Notes: a model not told the origin generated them from the letters alone. Positions 17,115 to 25,992 are shown, numbered from the stretch's first letter. The stretch is 64,000 nt of DNA from Fundidesulfovibrio terrae (GCF_022808915.1 NZ_JAKZFS010000002.1:744001-808000); one strand, 5' to 3'. Numbers and translations: made by a program.

Positions 17115-17978
17115 ATGAGCCACGAGCACGGACAGCAATTCCTCCTCGACCTGCCCGGACTTCGGCACGAACTGCCCTATTCTCCGGCCCTGCTCACCAC
17201 CCTCTACAGCCAGACCGGGCAGAGCTCTTCCACGCCCCTGGAGGAGATCGCCGAGACCTTGAGCCGCGACCAAGGGCTCACCGCCAAGGTGCTCACCATG
17301 GCCAATTCGGCCTTCTACGGCCTGCAGCAAGAAGTGACCACCGTGTCCCGGGCCATCGCCGTGCTGGGCTTGAACGAGGTGCGCTCCCTGGTGCTGGCCG
17401 TGGGCGTGAAGGCCCTGACCAAGGGCAAGAATTTTCCCAAGGAATTCAAGCTGAGCGAATACTGGGAGCACCAGCTCACCGTGGCTCTCATCGCTCGCCA
17501 CCTGGCCCCGCTCATGGGCGGACTCGACGGCGACAACCTCTTCACCGCCGGGGTCCTGCACGATCTGGGCAAGTTGCTCACCGCCCTGCACCGAACGGAC
17601 GACTGGCGCCTGATCGAGTCGCTCACCCACGAGCAGCAGCTCTCCTATTCCGAGGCCGAGGAAGAGTACTGGGGCATCGAGCACGGCATGCTCGGCTCCA
17701 TGGTCATGGGATCATGGAACCTGCCCGAGGACATCACCGAGCCGGTCAACTGGCACCACGCCCCCATGCATTCGCCCAACCACCGCCGCCAGGCCTTGGT
17801 GCTGTGCGTGGCCGACGCCATGGCCCATGTGGCCACCGACCCCAACGCATACATAAACTGTCCCTGGCGCGACGTGGTGGGCAAGTTCCACCTGAGCGAC
17901 GCGGACCTCCTCGAACAGGTTCGGGCCCTGCTGCAACGCCACGACCCGGGCATCTTCGCAGCCGGGCTGGCCGCCTGA
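17115..17978 (+). CDS. HDOD domain signalling protein
   Basis: A 287-aa cytoplasmic protein made almost entirely of an HDOD domain. Motifs are LPYSPALLTTLYS, DQGLTAKVLTMANSAFYG, AIAVLGLNEVRSLVLAVG, and AGVLHDLGKLLTALH, which keeps the HD pair. HDOD proteins are a non-canonical relative of HD phosphohydrolases; the few studied members act in signalling, motility or stress without proven catalysis. It follows the TPR gene by seven bases and precedes recJ by 56. Confidence 0.88.
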   Translation: MSHEHGQQFLLDLPGLRHELPYSPALLTTLYSQTGQSSSTPLEEIAETLSRDQGLTAKVLTMANSAFYGLQQEVTTVSRAIAVLGLNEVRSLVLAVGVKALTKGKNFPKEFKLSEYWEHQLTVALIARHLAPLMGGLDGDNLFTAGVLHDLGKLLTALHRTDDWRLIESLTHEQQLSYSEAEEEYWGIEHGMLGSMVMGSWNLPEDITEPVNWHHAPMHSPNHRRQALVLCVADAMAHVATDPNAYINCPWRDVVGKFHLSDADLLEQVRALLQRHDPGIFAAGLAA

Positions 17979-18034
17979 TCTTTCACGGCCCCGCGTCCCC
18001 GCTTCGTCCGCCGCCATCACCGAAGGAGTCATCC

Positions 18035-19759
18035 GTGCCCAAGACCTGGCGCCCCCGCGCCGTCATCCCCCATCCCTCAAGCCTGGCGGACTGGGCCGCC
18101 AAGCTCTGCGTTTCGCCCCGGTTGGCCGGGCTGCTCTGGGACCGGGGGCTCTCGACCATCGAGGCGATGGACGTTTTCCTCTGCCCCGGGCTGCGCCACC
18201 TCATGAGCCCGTCCTGCATCCCCGGCCTCGAGGAGGTCGCTCGGGCCGTGGCCAGGGTGCTGACCTCCGGCGGCAGGCTCGCCGTCTGGGGCGACTACGA
18301 CGTGGACGGCGTCACGTCCACCGCCCTCATGACCGATTTTTTCGCGCGGCGTGGCTTCTCCTCCAGTTCCTACATCCCGGCCCGGCTCGAGGAAGGCTAC
18401 GGCCTGAGCGTGGCCGGCCTGGAGAAACTGGCCGCGTCCGGCATCAACATGGTGCTCACCGTGGACTGCGGCATCAGCGCCGTGCAGGAGGCCCGGCGCG
18501 CCCGCGAACTGGGCCTCGAACTGGTGGTCACCGACCACCACCTGCCCGGGGAGGAGCTCCCGGACGCCACGGCCATCGCCAACCCCAAGCTGGCCCCGGA
18601 CGGCCCCGGCCGCGATCTGGCGGGCGTGGGCGTGGCCTTCTTTCTGGCCGCCGCGCTCAACCGCATGCTTCCCGGCGAGCCCATCGACATCCGGCAGTTC
18701 CTGGACCTCACGGCCATGGGCACCCTGGCCGACGTGGTCAGCCTCACCGGTCAGAACCGCATCCTGGTGAAAAACGGGCTTTTGCTGCTGGCCGATGCGG
18801 CCCGCCCGGGCATCTTCGCCCTCAAGGAGGTCGCCGGGCATTACCCCAAGGCTCCGCTCGAGGCCAGCCAGGTCACGTTCGGGCTGGCCCCGCGCATCAA
18901 CGCGGCCGGACGCCTGGGACGCGCCGACGAGGCCCTGGCCCTGCTGATGGCCCCGGACCTGGAAACCGCGCGCCCCCTGGCCAAAACCCTGGACGAGCTT
19001 AACGCCAGGCGCCGTCAGGAGGAGGACTCCATATCTCGCGAGGCCCTGGAGCAGGCCCGGCTCCAGTCCGGGCAGCCGGCCATGGTGCTGCACGAGCCCC
19101 ACTGGCACCAGGGGGTCATCGGTATCGTGGCCTCGCGCGTGGTGGACGCCCACTATCGGCCCACGCTCGTCATCACGGACGACAACGGCAAGCTCAAGGG
19201 CTCCGGCCGCTCCATCCCGGAAGTGGACCTGCACGCGGCCATCGCCGCCTGCCAGAACCTGCTCCTGGGCTTCGGCGGACACCACCAAGCCGCCGGACTG
19301 AGCCTCGCGCCCGGCAATCTGGAGCCCCTGCGCGCCGCCTTCCGCAAGGCCGTCCAGGAGCAGTTGGGCGACACCAGCCCGACGCCGACCCTGAAGCTGG
19401 ACGGGGAGATGTCCTTCGCGGAAATCCACCATGAACTGCTCAAGGAGCTGGAACTGCTCGGGCCGTTCGGTTGCGGCAATCCGGAGCCGGTGTTCTGTTC
19501 GGGGATGCTGGACGTGAAGGCCCGGCGGGTGTTCGGGGCCAACCACGTGCTGCTCGAAGTGCGGGATCCCGACGCCGGGGTGACGCTCAGGGCCAAGGCC
19601 TGGCGCCTGGCCGGAGAGATCGGGCCGGAAATGCAGGGGCGCAAGCTCAGGCTGGCCTTCAGCCCCAGGCTGGACACGTACAACGGTATCGCCAGCGTGG
19701 AACTGCGCGTGAAGGACTGGGACAAGGGCGAGGAACGGGGGCGGACGGGGAAGAGCTGA
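18035..19759 (+). CDS. recJ: Single-stranded-DNA-specific exonuclease RecJ
   Basis: A 574-aa 5'-3' exonuclease of recombination and mismatch repair. The start is GTG (VPKTWRPRAV) with AAGGAG six bases upstream. DHH motifs are intact: DYDVDGVTST (Asp87 onward), LTVDCGISA, VTDHHLPGE and LAGVGVAFFLAAAL; the DHHA1 part has GSGRSIPEVDLHAAI and FGGHHQAAGL; the C-terminal OB-like part has LLGPFGCGNPEPVF. Length is normal for the family. It ends the plus-strand run; downstream lies a broken transposase. Confidence 0.95.
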   Translation: MPKTWRPRAVIPHPSSLADWAAKLCVSPRLAGLLWDRGLSTIEAMDVFLCPGLRHLMSPSCIPGLEEVARAVARVLTSGGRLAVWGDYDVDGVTSTALMTDFFARRGFSSSSYIPARLEEGYGLSVAGLEKLAASGINMVLTVDCGISAVQEARRARELGLELVVTDHHLPGEELPDATAIANPKLAPDGPGRDLAGVGVAFFLAAALNRMLPGEPIDIRQFLDLTAMGTLADVVSLTGQNRILVKNGLLLLADAARPGIFALKEVAGHYPKAPLEASQVTFGLAPRINAAGRLGRADEALALLMAPDLETARPLAKTLDELNARRRQEEDSISREALEQARLQSGQPAMVLHEPHWHQGVIGIVASRVVDAHYRPTLVITDDNGKLKGSGRSIPEVDLHAAIAACQNLLLGFGGHHQAAGLSLAPGNLEPLRAAFRKAVQEQLGDTSPTPTLKLDGEMSFAEIHHELLKELELLGPFGCGNPEPVFCSGMLDVKARRVFGANHVLLEVRDPDAGVTLRAKAWRLAGEIGPEMQGRKLRLAFSPRLDTYNGIASVELRVKDWDKGEERGRTGKS

Positions 19760-19829
19760 AGAGCGAGGAGGGGGCCTTCAGGCTTTTCCGTGGATAGCTG
19801 GTCGGCTATGGTCCTCCCTGGAGGAAGCC

Positions 19830-19970
19830 ATGAAGGACATCGACCTGTATTCGCGGATTCCCGGCCTGACCGAGCCATGATTTGTGGAAGCGGTTGAACT
19901 GAACACGGCGGAAGGTCGGGTGGACATTCACGTGGAGTACGGCACCGGTGTCCGGTAGACCTGCCCCACC
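19830..19970 (+). pseudogene. Transposase N-terminal remnant (ISL3-like)
   Basis: After a good ribosome site (GGAGGAAGCC) the frame reads MKDIDLYSRIPGLTEP, stop, FVEAVELNTAEGRVDIHVEY, GTGVR, stop, TCPT. This resembles the N-terminus of ISL3-type transposases, where Trp is expected at both stop positions (TGG changed to TGA and to TAG). The frame is otherwise unbroken for 47 codons and then loses similarity in an A-run at 19971. The matching C-terminal end lies at 21063-21152, beyond the AT-rich gene. The family assignment is from memory of the motif, not a search. Confidence 0.65.
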
Positions 19971-20003
19971 AAAAAAAACACTAAAGTATAAGGAAGTAAT
20001 CGA

Positions 20004-21059
20004 ATGCCGGAAGATCAGATCACACCTGGCGAACTGCCTGAGGGGCTGACAATTCCGGCCAACCTTCAATTCTCCGCCAGAGGTTTTTCAGACGAAGATT
20101 ATGCGAGGGAGATGATAAATAAGCTGCATTCGATCCTTAGCGTAATTAGCCAATGGATAGACCTATCGAATCTTGATGGCGTAACTCTTGCTTTTGACTA
20201 CGATGAAGCACTTGCCGAACTGGATCGTGGGTATGAGCCAAGCAAAATACTTGTTGCGACAAAGGATGTGTCCCTTGGTATTGCAATGGCTCCGTGCGTC
20301 ATACGCGATGGCAACATCAAGACCCATATTGTCCTGAACACAAATTACATACTCGGTCTTCTTGAGGAGCCTGGGCAGGAAACTGAGTGTTTTTACAAGT
20401 CTCTTTATGTTGTTGCGCACGAATGCGCGCACGTGGAGGTGACAGCAGCATTCGACAACTGCTTCCCAGGCGTTATTCTGCAGAAGGTCAATACCAGTAT
20501 CCTCGATGGCATGCGGCGGGATGTAATTTGGGCAGCGTGGCAAGAATATGCCGCTTGCCGCATATCTTGCCCGATCGGGGATGATCCAAGCGATGGTCAT
20601 CTTGAGACCTTGGTCAAAGTGCTTGAAAACACAAGGAGCCAATGCTTTGAGATGATAAAAGCCTATCGTATTCATTCCGAGGTGGACAAAGTAGTGTTGG
20701 AAACCTACGGAAAACTCGGCGATCTTCTGAAATCCTCATCGTATTACTTGGGTACTGTCGCTTCACATGAGATACCAGAGACGCACCCGGATGCCTTATT
20801 AAAAATTGACGAATTTGACTGGTTTTGCCCGTATTATGATCGTCTCATAGATGCACAGCAGATCCTCTGGGATCAATTTGGCAAGTGGGATGGTCAAGAC
20901 AAATTCGAGCTGTTGGGTGATATTTTGGAAGACATGGCTGAAAGCATCGGAATTGAAGCAGAACGACTAAGTAACGAACGCATTTACTTCAAAATACCAT
21001 ATCGTAAAGAGAGTATGCCAGACAACGATCTTGGAACCCATGGTGCGGGTATATCCTAG
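20004..21059 (+). CDS. Putative zinc metallopeptidase-like protein of unknown family, AT-rich
   Basis: A 351-aa protein, not assigned to a family. It has HECAH (His139, Glu140, His143) inside LYVVAHECAHVE, and a possible third ligand Glu181 in AWQEYAACR, 38 residues on, as in gluzincin-type HExxH proteases. There is no signal peptide or membrane segment. Seven or more Cys are present. Base composition and codon use are plainly AT-richer than every neighbour (many AAT, ATA, TTA codons), a sign of recent transfer. It sits between the N- and C-terminal remnants of one transposase. No antitoxin or partner gene is visible. A protease acting on a regulator or toxin is possible but not shown. Confidence 0.7.
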   Translation: MPEDQITPGELPEGLTIPANLQFSARGFSDEDYAREMINKLHSILSVISQWIDLSNLDGVTLAFDYDEALAELDRGYEPSKILVATKDVSLGIAMAPCVIRDGNIKTHIVLNTNYILGLLEEPGQETECFYKSLYVVAHECAHVEVTAAFDNCFPGVILQKVNTSILDGMRRDVIWAAWQEYAACRISCPIGDDPSDGHLETLVKVLENTRSQCFEMIKAYRIHSEVDKVVLETYGKLGDLLKSSSYYLGTVASHEIPETHPDALLKIDEFDWFCPYYDRLIDAQQILWDQFGKWDGQDKFELLGDILEDMAESIGIEAERLSNERIYFKIPYRKESMPDNDLGTHGAGIS

Positions 21060-21062
21060 GTC

Positions 21063-21152
21063 TTTGAGAGGATGACCTGCGGCTATAGAAACCGGGAGCA
21101 CTTCAATGTCGCCATCTACCTCTACGGCGTCCTTGACCTCTACCCGGCCTAA
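21063..21152 (+). pseudogene. Transposase C-terminal remnant (ISL3-like)
   Basis: The frame FERMTCGYRNREHFNVAIYL, YGVLDLYPA, stop resembles the last 30 residues of ISL3-type transposases (GYRNxExFxxAIYF...LDLYP). It begins four bases after the stop of the AT-rich gene. Together with 19830-19970 it suggests the middle of a transposase has been replaced by that gene. Confidence 0.55.
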
Positions 21153-21190
21153 TACGTGACAAGAGCTACCCAGGGAAAACCCGGAAGAGC

Positions 21191-21245
21191 CGGGAGGAGA
21201 ACGCCTCCGGCGGCCAAAGGGACCAGTCCCTTTGGAATCCCCTTT
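21191..21245 (+). repeat. Intergenic foldback repeat, copy 2
   Basis: CGGGAGGAGAACGCCTCCGG is followed by CGGCCAAAGGGAC, CA and GTCCCTTTGGAATCCCC. The arms CCAAAGGGAC (21214-21223) and GTCCCTTTGG (21226-21235) are perfectly complementary. Core and flanks match the copies at 2803-2858 and 43595-43725. Confidence 0.8.
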
Positions 21246-21328
21246 CGTTTCGCATCGACCGATGCGGGGAAGGCCAAGGTGAGCCACGGGCTGCCGTGTC
21301 CGGGATGGAGGCAGCCCATGGCGTCGAT

Positions 21329-22645
21329 TTACTTTTTCCGGAGTTTATCCATCTGCTTCTTGGCCTTGCCCGCCAACGAGTCGTCAGGGCCCACGAGGGC
21401 GATGACGCGCTCGTAGGCCTTCAGGGCCTTTTCGCGTTCCCCGGCGGATTCGGAAACCTCCGCCAGTGAGAACCACGTGCCGGGGCTTTGCGGGGCGTAG
21501 CGAACTGCGCGCTCAAGCCTGGCTATGGCGTCGGCCATGTTGCCCTTGTTGGCGAGGATCTGGGCGTAGGTTTCGAGGAAAGCGGGATTCTCCGGTTGCA
21601 GATCCACCGCCTTGGACGCGTATCCGGCCGCCGTGTTCAGGTCGCCCTTGGAGGCGAGAATGGTCCAGGCCAGGTTGTTGAGCGCCCAGGGATTGTTCGG
21701 CACCACCTCCACGGCCAGGGCGAAGTTTTGCTTGGCCTTCTCCAGATTGCCCTTCTCAAGATAGAGGACCCCGGAAAAGAAGAGGGCCCCCGCGTGCCGG
21801 GGATCGAGTCCCAGGAGCTGCTCGAAGTCCGCCAGGGCTTCCTGCTTTTTGCCCATGGCCAGGTTGGCCTGCGCCTTGCCGTAGACGGCGTCGATGGATT
21901 TCTCATCCAGCGAGAGCGCCTGATCGTAGAAGGTCACCGCCTGGTAATAGCGCTTGGAGTTGGCGTAAGCCGCCGCCAGCGCAAGACGGGGCTTGGGGTC
22001 TTGCGGTGCCAGGTTCATCGCTTTCTGGAGCATCCGGATGGCGTCGTCCGTCTTGCCCTGGCTCGCCAGCAGGCTGCCCAGCCCGAAAGCGGCTCCGGCG
22101 TTGTTGGGGTTCTGGTCCACCGCTTCCCTGAAGAGCTTTTCGGCTTCGGCCGCGTTCTCCTTGGACCCCGCCAGCAGCGTCGCCAGCTCGAGCTTGGCGG
22201 CCAGGGCGTCCGGGTTGAGAGAGACGGCCTTGCGCAGGGAGGCTTCGGCCTTGGCGGTATCCTTGGTCGCGAAATAGAAACGGCCAAGGGCCAGATGGAC
22301 GTAGGATGAGCCGGGCGCCAGGGCCAGCGCGGCGTCCAGCTGCTTCTTGGCGGCGTCCGTATCCTGGCGCTTGAACGCGACTTCGGCCAATCCCAGCAGC
22401 GGGTCTGGACTTTTGGGATCCTGCTCGGCGGCTTTGGCGAACTGTTCGGCGGCATCGTCCAGCCGGTTCTGCTCGAATGCCGCGAGACCCTTGTCGAAGG
22501 CGTTTTGGGGGCCGGAGAAGGACGTTTGCCCCGGCAGATCGCCGGGGCGGGTGGGGGTGAACATGGTGGCGTGCGACACCGAGCCGGAGGCCACGAAGAG
22601 GAGCAGCAGGCAGAGCGCGTGGAGTACGTGGATTCCTGGTCTCAT
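21329..22645 (-). CDS. Exported TPR-repeat protein
   Basis: A 438-aa protein with a signal peptide (MRPGIHVLHALCLLLLFVAS...SHA) and then about ten TPRs covering nearly all of the mature part: for example AEASLRKAVSLNPDALAAKL, ADFEQLLGLDPRHAGALFF, YASKAVDLQPENPAFLETYA and ALKAYERVIAL. A GAGGCG site precedes the ATG. It lies directly downstream of a PEP-CTERM protein gene on the same strand, with a 12-bp hairpin in the 76-base gap. TPR proteins such as PrsT are known near PEP-CTERM systems, so a role in envelope assembly or export is plausible; this one is not shown to be PrsT. Confidence 0.78.
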   Translation of the reverse strand: MRPGIHVLHALCLLLLFVASGSVSHATMFTPTRPGDLPGQTSFSGPQNAFDKGLAAFEQNRLDDAAEQFAKAAEQDPKSPDPLLGLAEVAFKRQDTDAAKKQLDAALALAPGSSYVHLALGRFYFATKDTAKAEASLRKAVSLNPDALAAKLELATLLAGSKENAAEAEKLFREAVDQNPNNAGAAFGLGSLLASQGKTDDAIRMLQKAMNLAPQDPKPRLALAAAYANSKRYYQAVTFYDQALSLDEKSIDAVYGKAQANLAMGKKQEALADFEQLLGLDPRHAGALFFSGVLYLEKGNLEKAKQNFALAVEVVPNNPWALNNLAWTILASKGDLNTAAGYASKAVDLQPENPAFLETYAQILANKGNMADAIARLERAVRYAPQSPGTWFSLAEVSESAGEREKALKAYERVIALVGPDDSLAGKAKKQMDKLRKK

Positions 22646-22656
22646 AACGCCTCGAA

Positions 22657-22692
22657 GTCCCCGCCCGTTGTTCGATCACATCGGGCGGGGAC
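22657..22692. other. GC-rich inverted repeat between the PEP-CTERM and TPR genes
   Basis: GTCCCCGCCCG and CGGGCGGGGAC pair around a 14-base loop. No T-run follows on the minus strand, so it is more likely an mRNA processing or partial termination element than a strong terminator. Confidence 0.55.
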
Positions 22693-22721
22693 AGTGTTTT
22701 ACGGTTTCATCTCATTGCAGC

Positions 22722-23744
22722 TCAGGCAGCCTTCCTGGAGCGGCGCCTGGCCAGCATGGCCACCACGCCGCCGCCGAGCAGCAGCAAGGTGGTGGGTTCG
22801 GGGACGGCCGACGGCGGCGGAATGATGATCGAACCGCCCACGCCCTTGAAGGCGAACATGAAGGTGGCGGGGGTGCCCAAGGTGGGGCCGCCGGTGGTGC
22901 TGCTCTGACCCAGGGAGTACAGCTCGGTGCCCACAAGGCCCAGCGCGGCCAGGGCGGCGCTTTCGGTGGCCGCGGCGCCGTAGAATATGTCGAAGCTGTA
23001 GCTGTCGCCGGCGGCCAGGGTGCCGAAGTTGAACCGGAAGTAGGCGCCGTGGTCGGACGGCCCCACATCGGTGAAGTCGGTATTGGTGGTGCCGGAGGTC
23101 AGCGCGGCGGTAGCCCCGAGCGGGTTGGCCGTGGCGAAGCCATTGTCATGGGAGAGCTCGAGCAGGGTGGTGGTCGCCGTGCCCTTGATAGTTACGAATT
23201 CGCTGAATTCCGTGGGCGGAATGTCCCAGTCCATGACGCGCACGTACTTGACGTCGGTCAGGGCGGACGCGCCGGTGTTCTGGATGGTCACATGGTCCAC
23301 GAACAGGGAGTTTGGCACGGCGGCCGTGGGAGAATACGCCTGGGTCACCTTGAGATCCGGCAGGCTGGTCAGCGTCACCACGGAGGTGATGTTGGTCGCG
23401 GAAGACGTGAACGACTGCACGGTGAGGTTCTGGACGCCGTCGGTGGAGACGTTGGCGTAGCCGCTGGCGGCGTTGTTGGCCGAAACGCCCCATCCTTCGC
23501 ACAGGCAGCCCGGAGCGGTCGCGTCACGGTAGCTTCCGTCCGGGAACTTGTAGGCTATGCCCAGCGCGGAAGCATTGCTGGGGAGGCCTGCTACCCCTGA
23601 CGAAGTGTTGAGGTGGCCTTGGTCGTTGACGCCGAGAGCGATGCTGCCGTCAGGGCTGAAGATGAACGCGCCGGCCAAGGCGACGCTGCACCAGCCGATG
23701 GCAAACACGCCAGCCAGGATGATGGTAGAGAGAATTCTTTTCAT
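22722..23744 (-). CDS. PEP-CTERM sorting domain-containing exported protein
   Basis: A 340-aa protein with signal peptide (MKRILSTIILAGVFAIG...ALA, GAGGGGAG upstream) and a C-terminal sorting tail: VPEPTTLLLLGGG, a short hydrophobic span, then ARRRSRKAA. That PEP-hydrophobic-basic tail is the exosortase signal, so the protein should be processed and displayed at the cell surface or in matrix. The body is Ser/Thr/Gly-rich and beta-like (for example VTIQNTGASALTDVKYVRVM, typical of bacterial surface beta-sandwich domains). Two close Cys pairs are seen, one near CLCEGW. No exosortase gene is in the window. Confidence 0.88.
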   Translation of the reverse strand: MKRILSTIILAGVFAIGWCSVALAGAFIFSPDGSIALGVNDQGHLNTSSGVAGLPSNASALGIAYKFPDGSYRDATAPGCLCEGWGVSANNAASGYANVSTDGVQNLTVQSFTSSATNITSVVTLTSLPDLKVTQAYSPTAAVPNSLFVDHVTIQNTGASALTDVKYVRVMDWDIPPTEFSEFVTIKGTATTTLLELSHDNGFATANPLGATAALTSGTTNTDFTDVGPSDHGAYFRFNFGTLAAGDSYSFDIFYGAAATESAALAALGLVGTELYSLGQSSTTGGPTLGTPATFMFAFKGVGGSIIIPPPSAVPEPTTLLLLGGGVVAMLARRRSRKAA

Positions 23745-24131
23745 AACTCCCCTCACAAGTGTTGCGATTATTACGTCACGACTTTCCCCTTTTTTTGAGC
23801 ATGCTGCTTGCTTCACGAGCCAGTTCGTATGCACTGTCGATCAAGTTCCATGCCACCAAGTATCTTGCCGGAATCGGGATTTAAATTCCGCGCAACTGGC
23901 GGCGAATGGTTCGGACTGTAAAACAATCTTCGGGTAGGTTGTCAAAATTTCCGACAATCGAGGGAGGGATGCCGCATGCCGGAGGGCCGGAGTTCCATGG
24001 GAGCTGCCGATCAAAAAACAGGGCCAGGGCGGCATCCGCCGCTCTGGCCCTGGAAAGGCTCGCATCCGCCCCGAACAGGCAGGCATGGCCGAAAACAGTG
24101 ATCCGGATCGGGGTTTACGCCCCGCTTGCTC
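23745..24131. other. 387-base gap between the PEP-CTERM gene and purE
   Basis: The left 190 bases are AT-rich and probably hold the PEP-CTERM promoter for the minus strand. The right part contains the purDE terminator at 24012-24053. No coding signal is seen. Confidence 0.6.
24012..24053 (-). terminator. Terminator of the purD-purE operon
   Basis: On the minus strand CCAGGGCCAGAGCGGCGG pairs with its imperfect complement (GCCGCCCTGGCCCTG) around a short loop and is followed by TTTTTTG. It lies about 80 bases after the purE stop. Confidence 0.85.
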
Positions 24132-24626
24132 TTAGTTCTTTCCTTCTAGTTCCCGGGCGGCCTTTTCCACTCCCGCCGCGAAGCCTTCCCGTGCCGCCTT
24201 GATCTTGCCTTCCAGCGCCTTGTCGTTCAGGGCCAGAATCTGCGCGGCCAGCCAGGCGGCGTTGCGGGCTCCGGCCTTGTCGATGGCCAGGGTGCCCACC
24301 GGGAACCCTGGGGGCATCTGCACCGTGGCCAGCAGGGCGTCCATGCCGCCCAGGGGCGAGGCGTTCACGGGCACGCCCAGCACCGGCTTCGTGGTGCGCG
24401 CGGCCACGGCCCCGGCCAGGTGGGCGGCCATGCCCGCGGCGCAGATGAACACCTGGCAGCCGTCGGCTTCCAGGTCGCGGATGAGCTTCTCGGTGCGATC
24501 CGGGGTGCGGTGGGCGCTGGTGACGGTGTAAAGGTGCTCGATGCCCAGGTCCGAGAGCACGTCGGAGCAGGGCTGCATGATGTCCTTGTCGGAGATGGAT
24601 CCGATAAAAATAGCGACCTTGGTCAT
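24132..24626 (-). CDS. purE: 5-(carboxyamino)imidazole ribonucleotide mutase
   Basis: A 164-aa enzyme of de novo purine synthesis. Motifs are [41 protein letters not shown] and [20 protein letters not shown]. The usual bacterial partner purK is not in the window, so whether it works as CAIR mutase (class I) or AIR carboxylase (class II) cannot be settled by eye. Its ATG overlaps the purD stop (ATGA), so translation is coupled. Confidence 0.93.
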   Translation of the reverse strand: MTKVAIFIGSISDKDIMQPCSDVLSDLGIEHLYTVTSAHRTPDRTEKLIRDLEADGCQVFICAAGMAAHLAGAVAARTTKPVLGVPVNASPLGGMDALLATVQMPPGFPVGTLAIDKAGARNAAWLAAQILALNDKALEGKIKAAREGFAAGVEKAARELEGKN

Positions 24627-25903
24627 TGCCGGGTCCTCGTGATTCCCTTGGCGCCGATGTCCCGCCTGAAGTACGCCTTGTCGAAACTCACGGCTGAAAC
24701 GGCTTTGTAAGCGTTGGCCTGGGCCTGGGCCAGGTCGTCCCCCAGGGCGGTGACGCCGAGCACGCGGCCTCCAGTGGTCGAAAGCGTGCCGCCTTCAAGC
24801 TTGGCTCCGGCCACGAAGACCTTGACTCCGTCCGCCTTGTCGGCCTCCTCGATGCCGGAGATGGTCATGCCCTTGGGGTAGGTTCCGGGATAGCCACCGG
24901 CGGCCATGACCACGCACAGCGCGGTTTTGGGGCTCCAGGCGACCATCTCAGGCGAGAGCTCGCCCGAGGCGGCGGCCAACATGATCCGGGCGATGTCCGA
25001 ATCCAGGCGCATGAGCAGCGGCTGACACTCGGGGTCGCCGAAGCGGACGTTGTATTCCAGCACGAAGGGGCCGTCCTTGGTCATCATGAGCCCGGCGTAA
25101 AGCACGCCCTTGAAGGGGTGTCCCTTGGCGGCCAGGGTTCGCGCGATGGGGGCGATGACCAGCTTGGCCATGCGGTCCCATTCGCTGTCGGGCAGGACGG
25201 GGGCAGGGCTGTACGCGCCCATGCCGCCGGTGTTGGGGCCGGTGTCGCCCTCGCCCACGGCCTTGTGGTCCTGGCAGGAGGGCATGGGCACCACGGTCTT
25301 CCCGTCGCAGAAGGCCAGGAAGGAGGCTTCCTCGCCGATGAGGCAGTCCTCCACCACCACGGTGTCGCCTGCCGCGCCGAAGATGCGGGCCCCCATCATG
25401 TCCTCGAGGGCGGCCGCGGCCTCCACGCGGGTCTTGGCCACCACCACGCCCTTGCCCGCGGCCAGTCCGTCGGCCTTGACCACCATGGGCAGGGGGCGGT
25501 TCATGACGTGTTCGCGCGCGGCTTCGAGGTCGGTGAAGACCCGGTAGTCGGCGGTGGGCACGCCCGAGGCGCGCATGATGTCCTTGGCGAACGCCTTGGA
25601 GCCCTCGAGCCGGGCGCAGAAGGCGTCCGGACCGAAGCAGGGGATGCCTTTCTCGGCCAGGGCGTCGGACAGCCCGGCCACCAGGGGGGCTTCCGGTCCG
25701 GCCACCACCAGGCCCACGGCGTTCTTCACGGCGAACGCTACCAGGGCGTCGGTGTCGGTGTCGGATATGGAGACGTTTTCGGCCAGCAGGGCCGTGCCGC
25801 CGTTGCCGGGGGCGGCGAAGAGTGTGTCGACGAGGGGGCTTTGCGAGAGCTTCCAGGCGAGGGCGTGTTCGCGCCCGCCCGAGCCTACCAGCAGGACGTT
25901 CAT
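24623..25903 (-). CDS. purD: Phosphoribosylamine-glycine ligase
   Basis: A 426-aa ATP-grasp enzyme making GAR from phosphoribosylamine, glycine and ATP. It opens MNVLLVGSGGREHALAWKL and has FAAPGNGGT, GPEAPLVAGL, KADGLAAGKGV, GEEASFLAFCDG, GPNTGGMGAYSPAP and EYNVRFGDPECQ, all standard. Length is normal. It is the first gene of the purDE pair, divergent from perR. Confidence 0.96.
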   Translation of the reverse strand: MNVLLVGSGGREHALAWKLSQSPLVDTLFAAPGNGGTALLAENVSISDTDTDALVAFAVKNAVGLVVAGPEAPLVAGLSDALAEKGIPCFGPDAFCARLEGSKAFAKDIMRASGVPTADYRVFTDLEAAREHVMNRPLPMVVKADGLAAGKGVVVAKTRVEAAAALEDMMGARIFGAAGDTVVVEDCLIGEEASFLAFCDGKTVVPMPSCQDHKAVGEGDTGPNTGGMGAYSPAPVLPDSEWDRMAKLVIAPIARTLAAKGHPFKGVLYAGLMMTKDGPFVLEYNVRFGDPECQPLLMRLDSDIARIMLAAASGELSPEMVAWSPKTALCVVMAAGGYPGTYPKGMTISGIEEADKADGVKVFVAGAKLEGGTLSTTGGRVLGVTALGDDLAQAQANAYKAVSAVSFDKAYFRRDIGAKGITRTRQ

Positions 25904-25992
25904 GTGGGCTCCTTGGTTGGGTCAGGCGTGGGTAGCGCAAGTAGGGCCTGAAATCAAATCCGACGGCTGAAGAGGGGATGCTTCCTTTCTGC

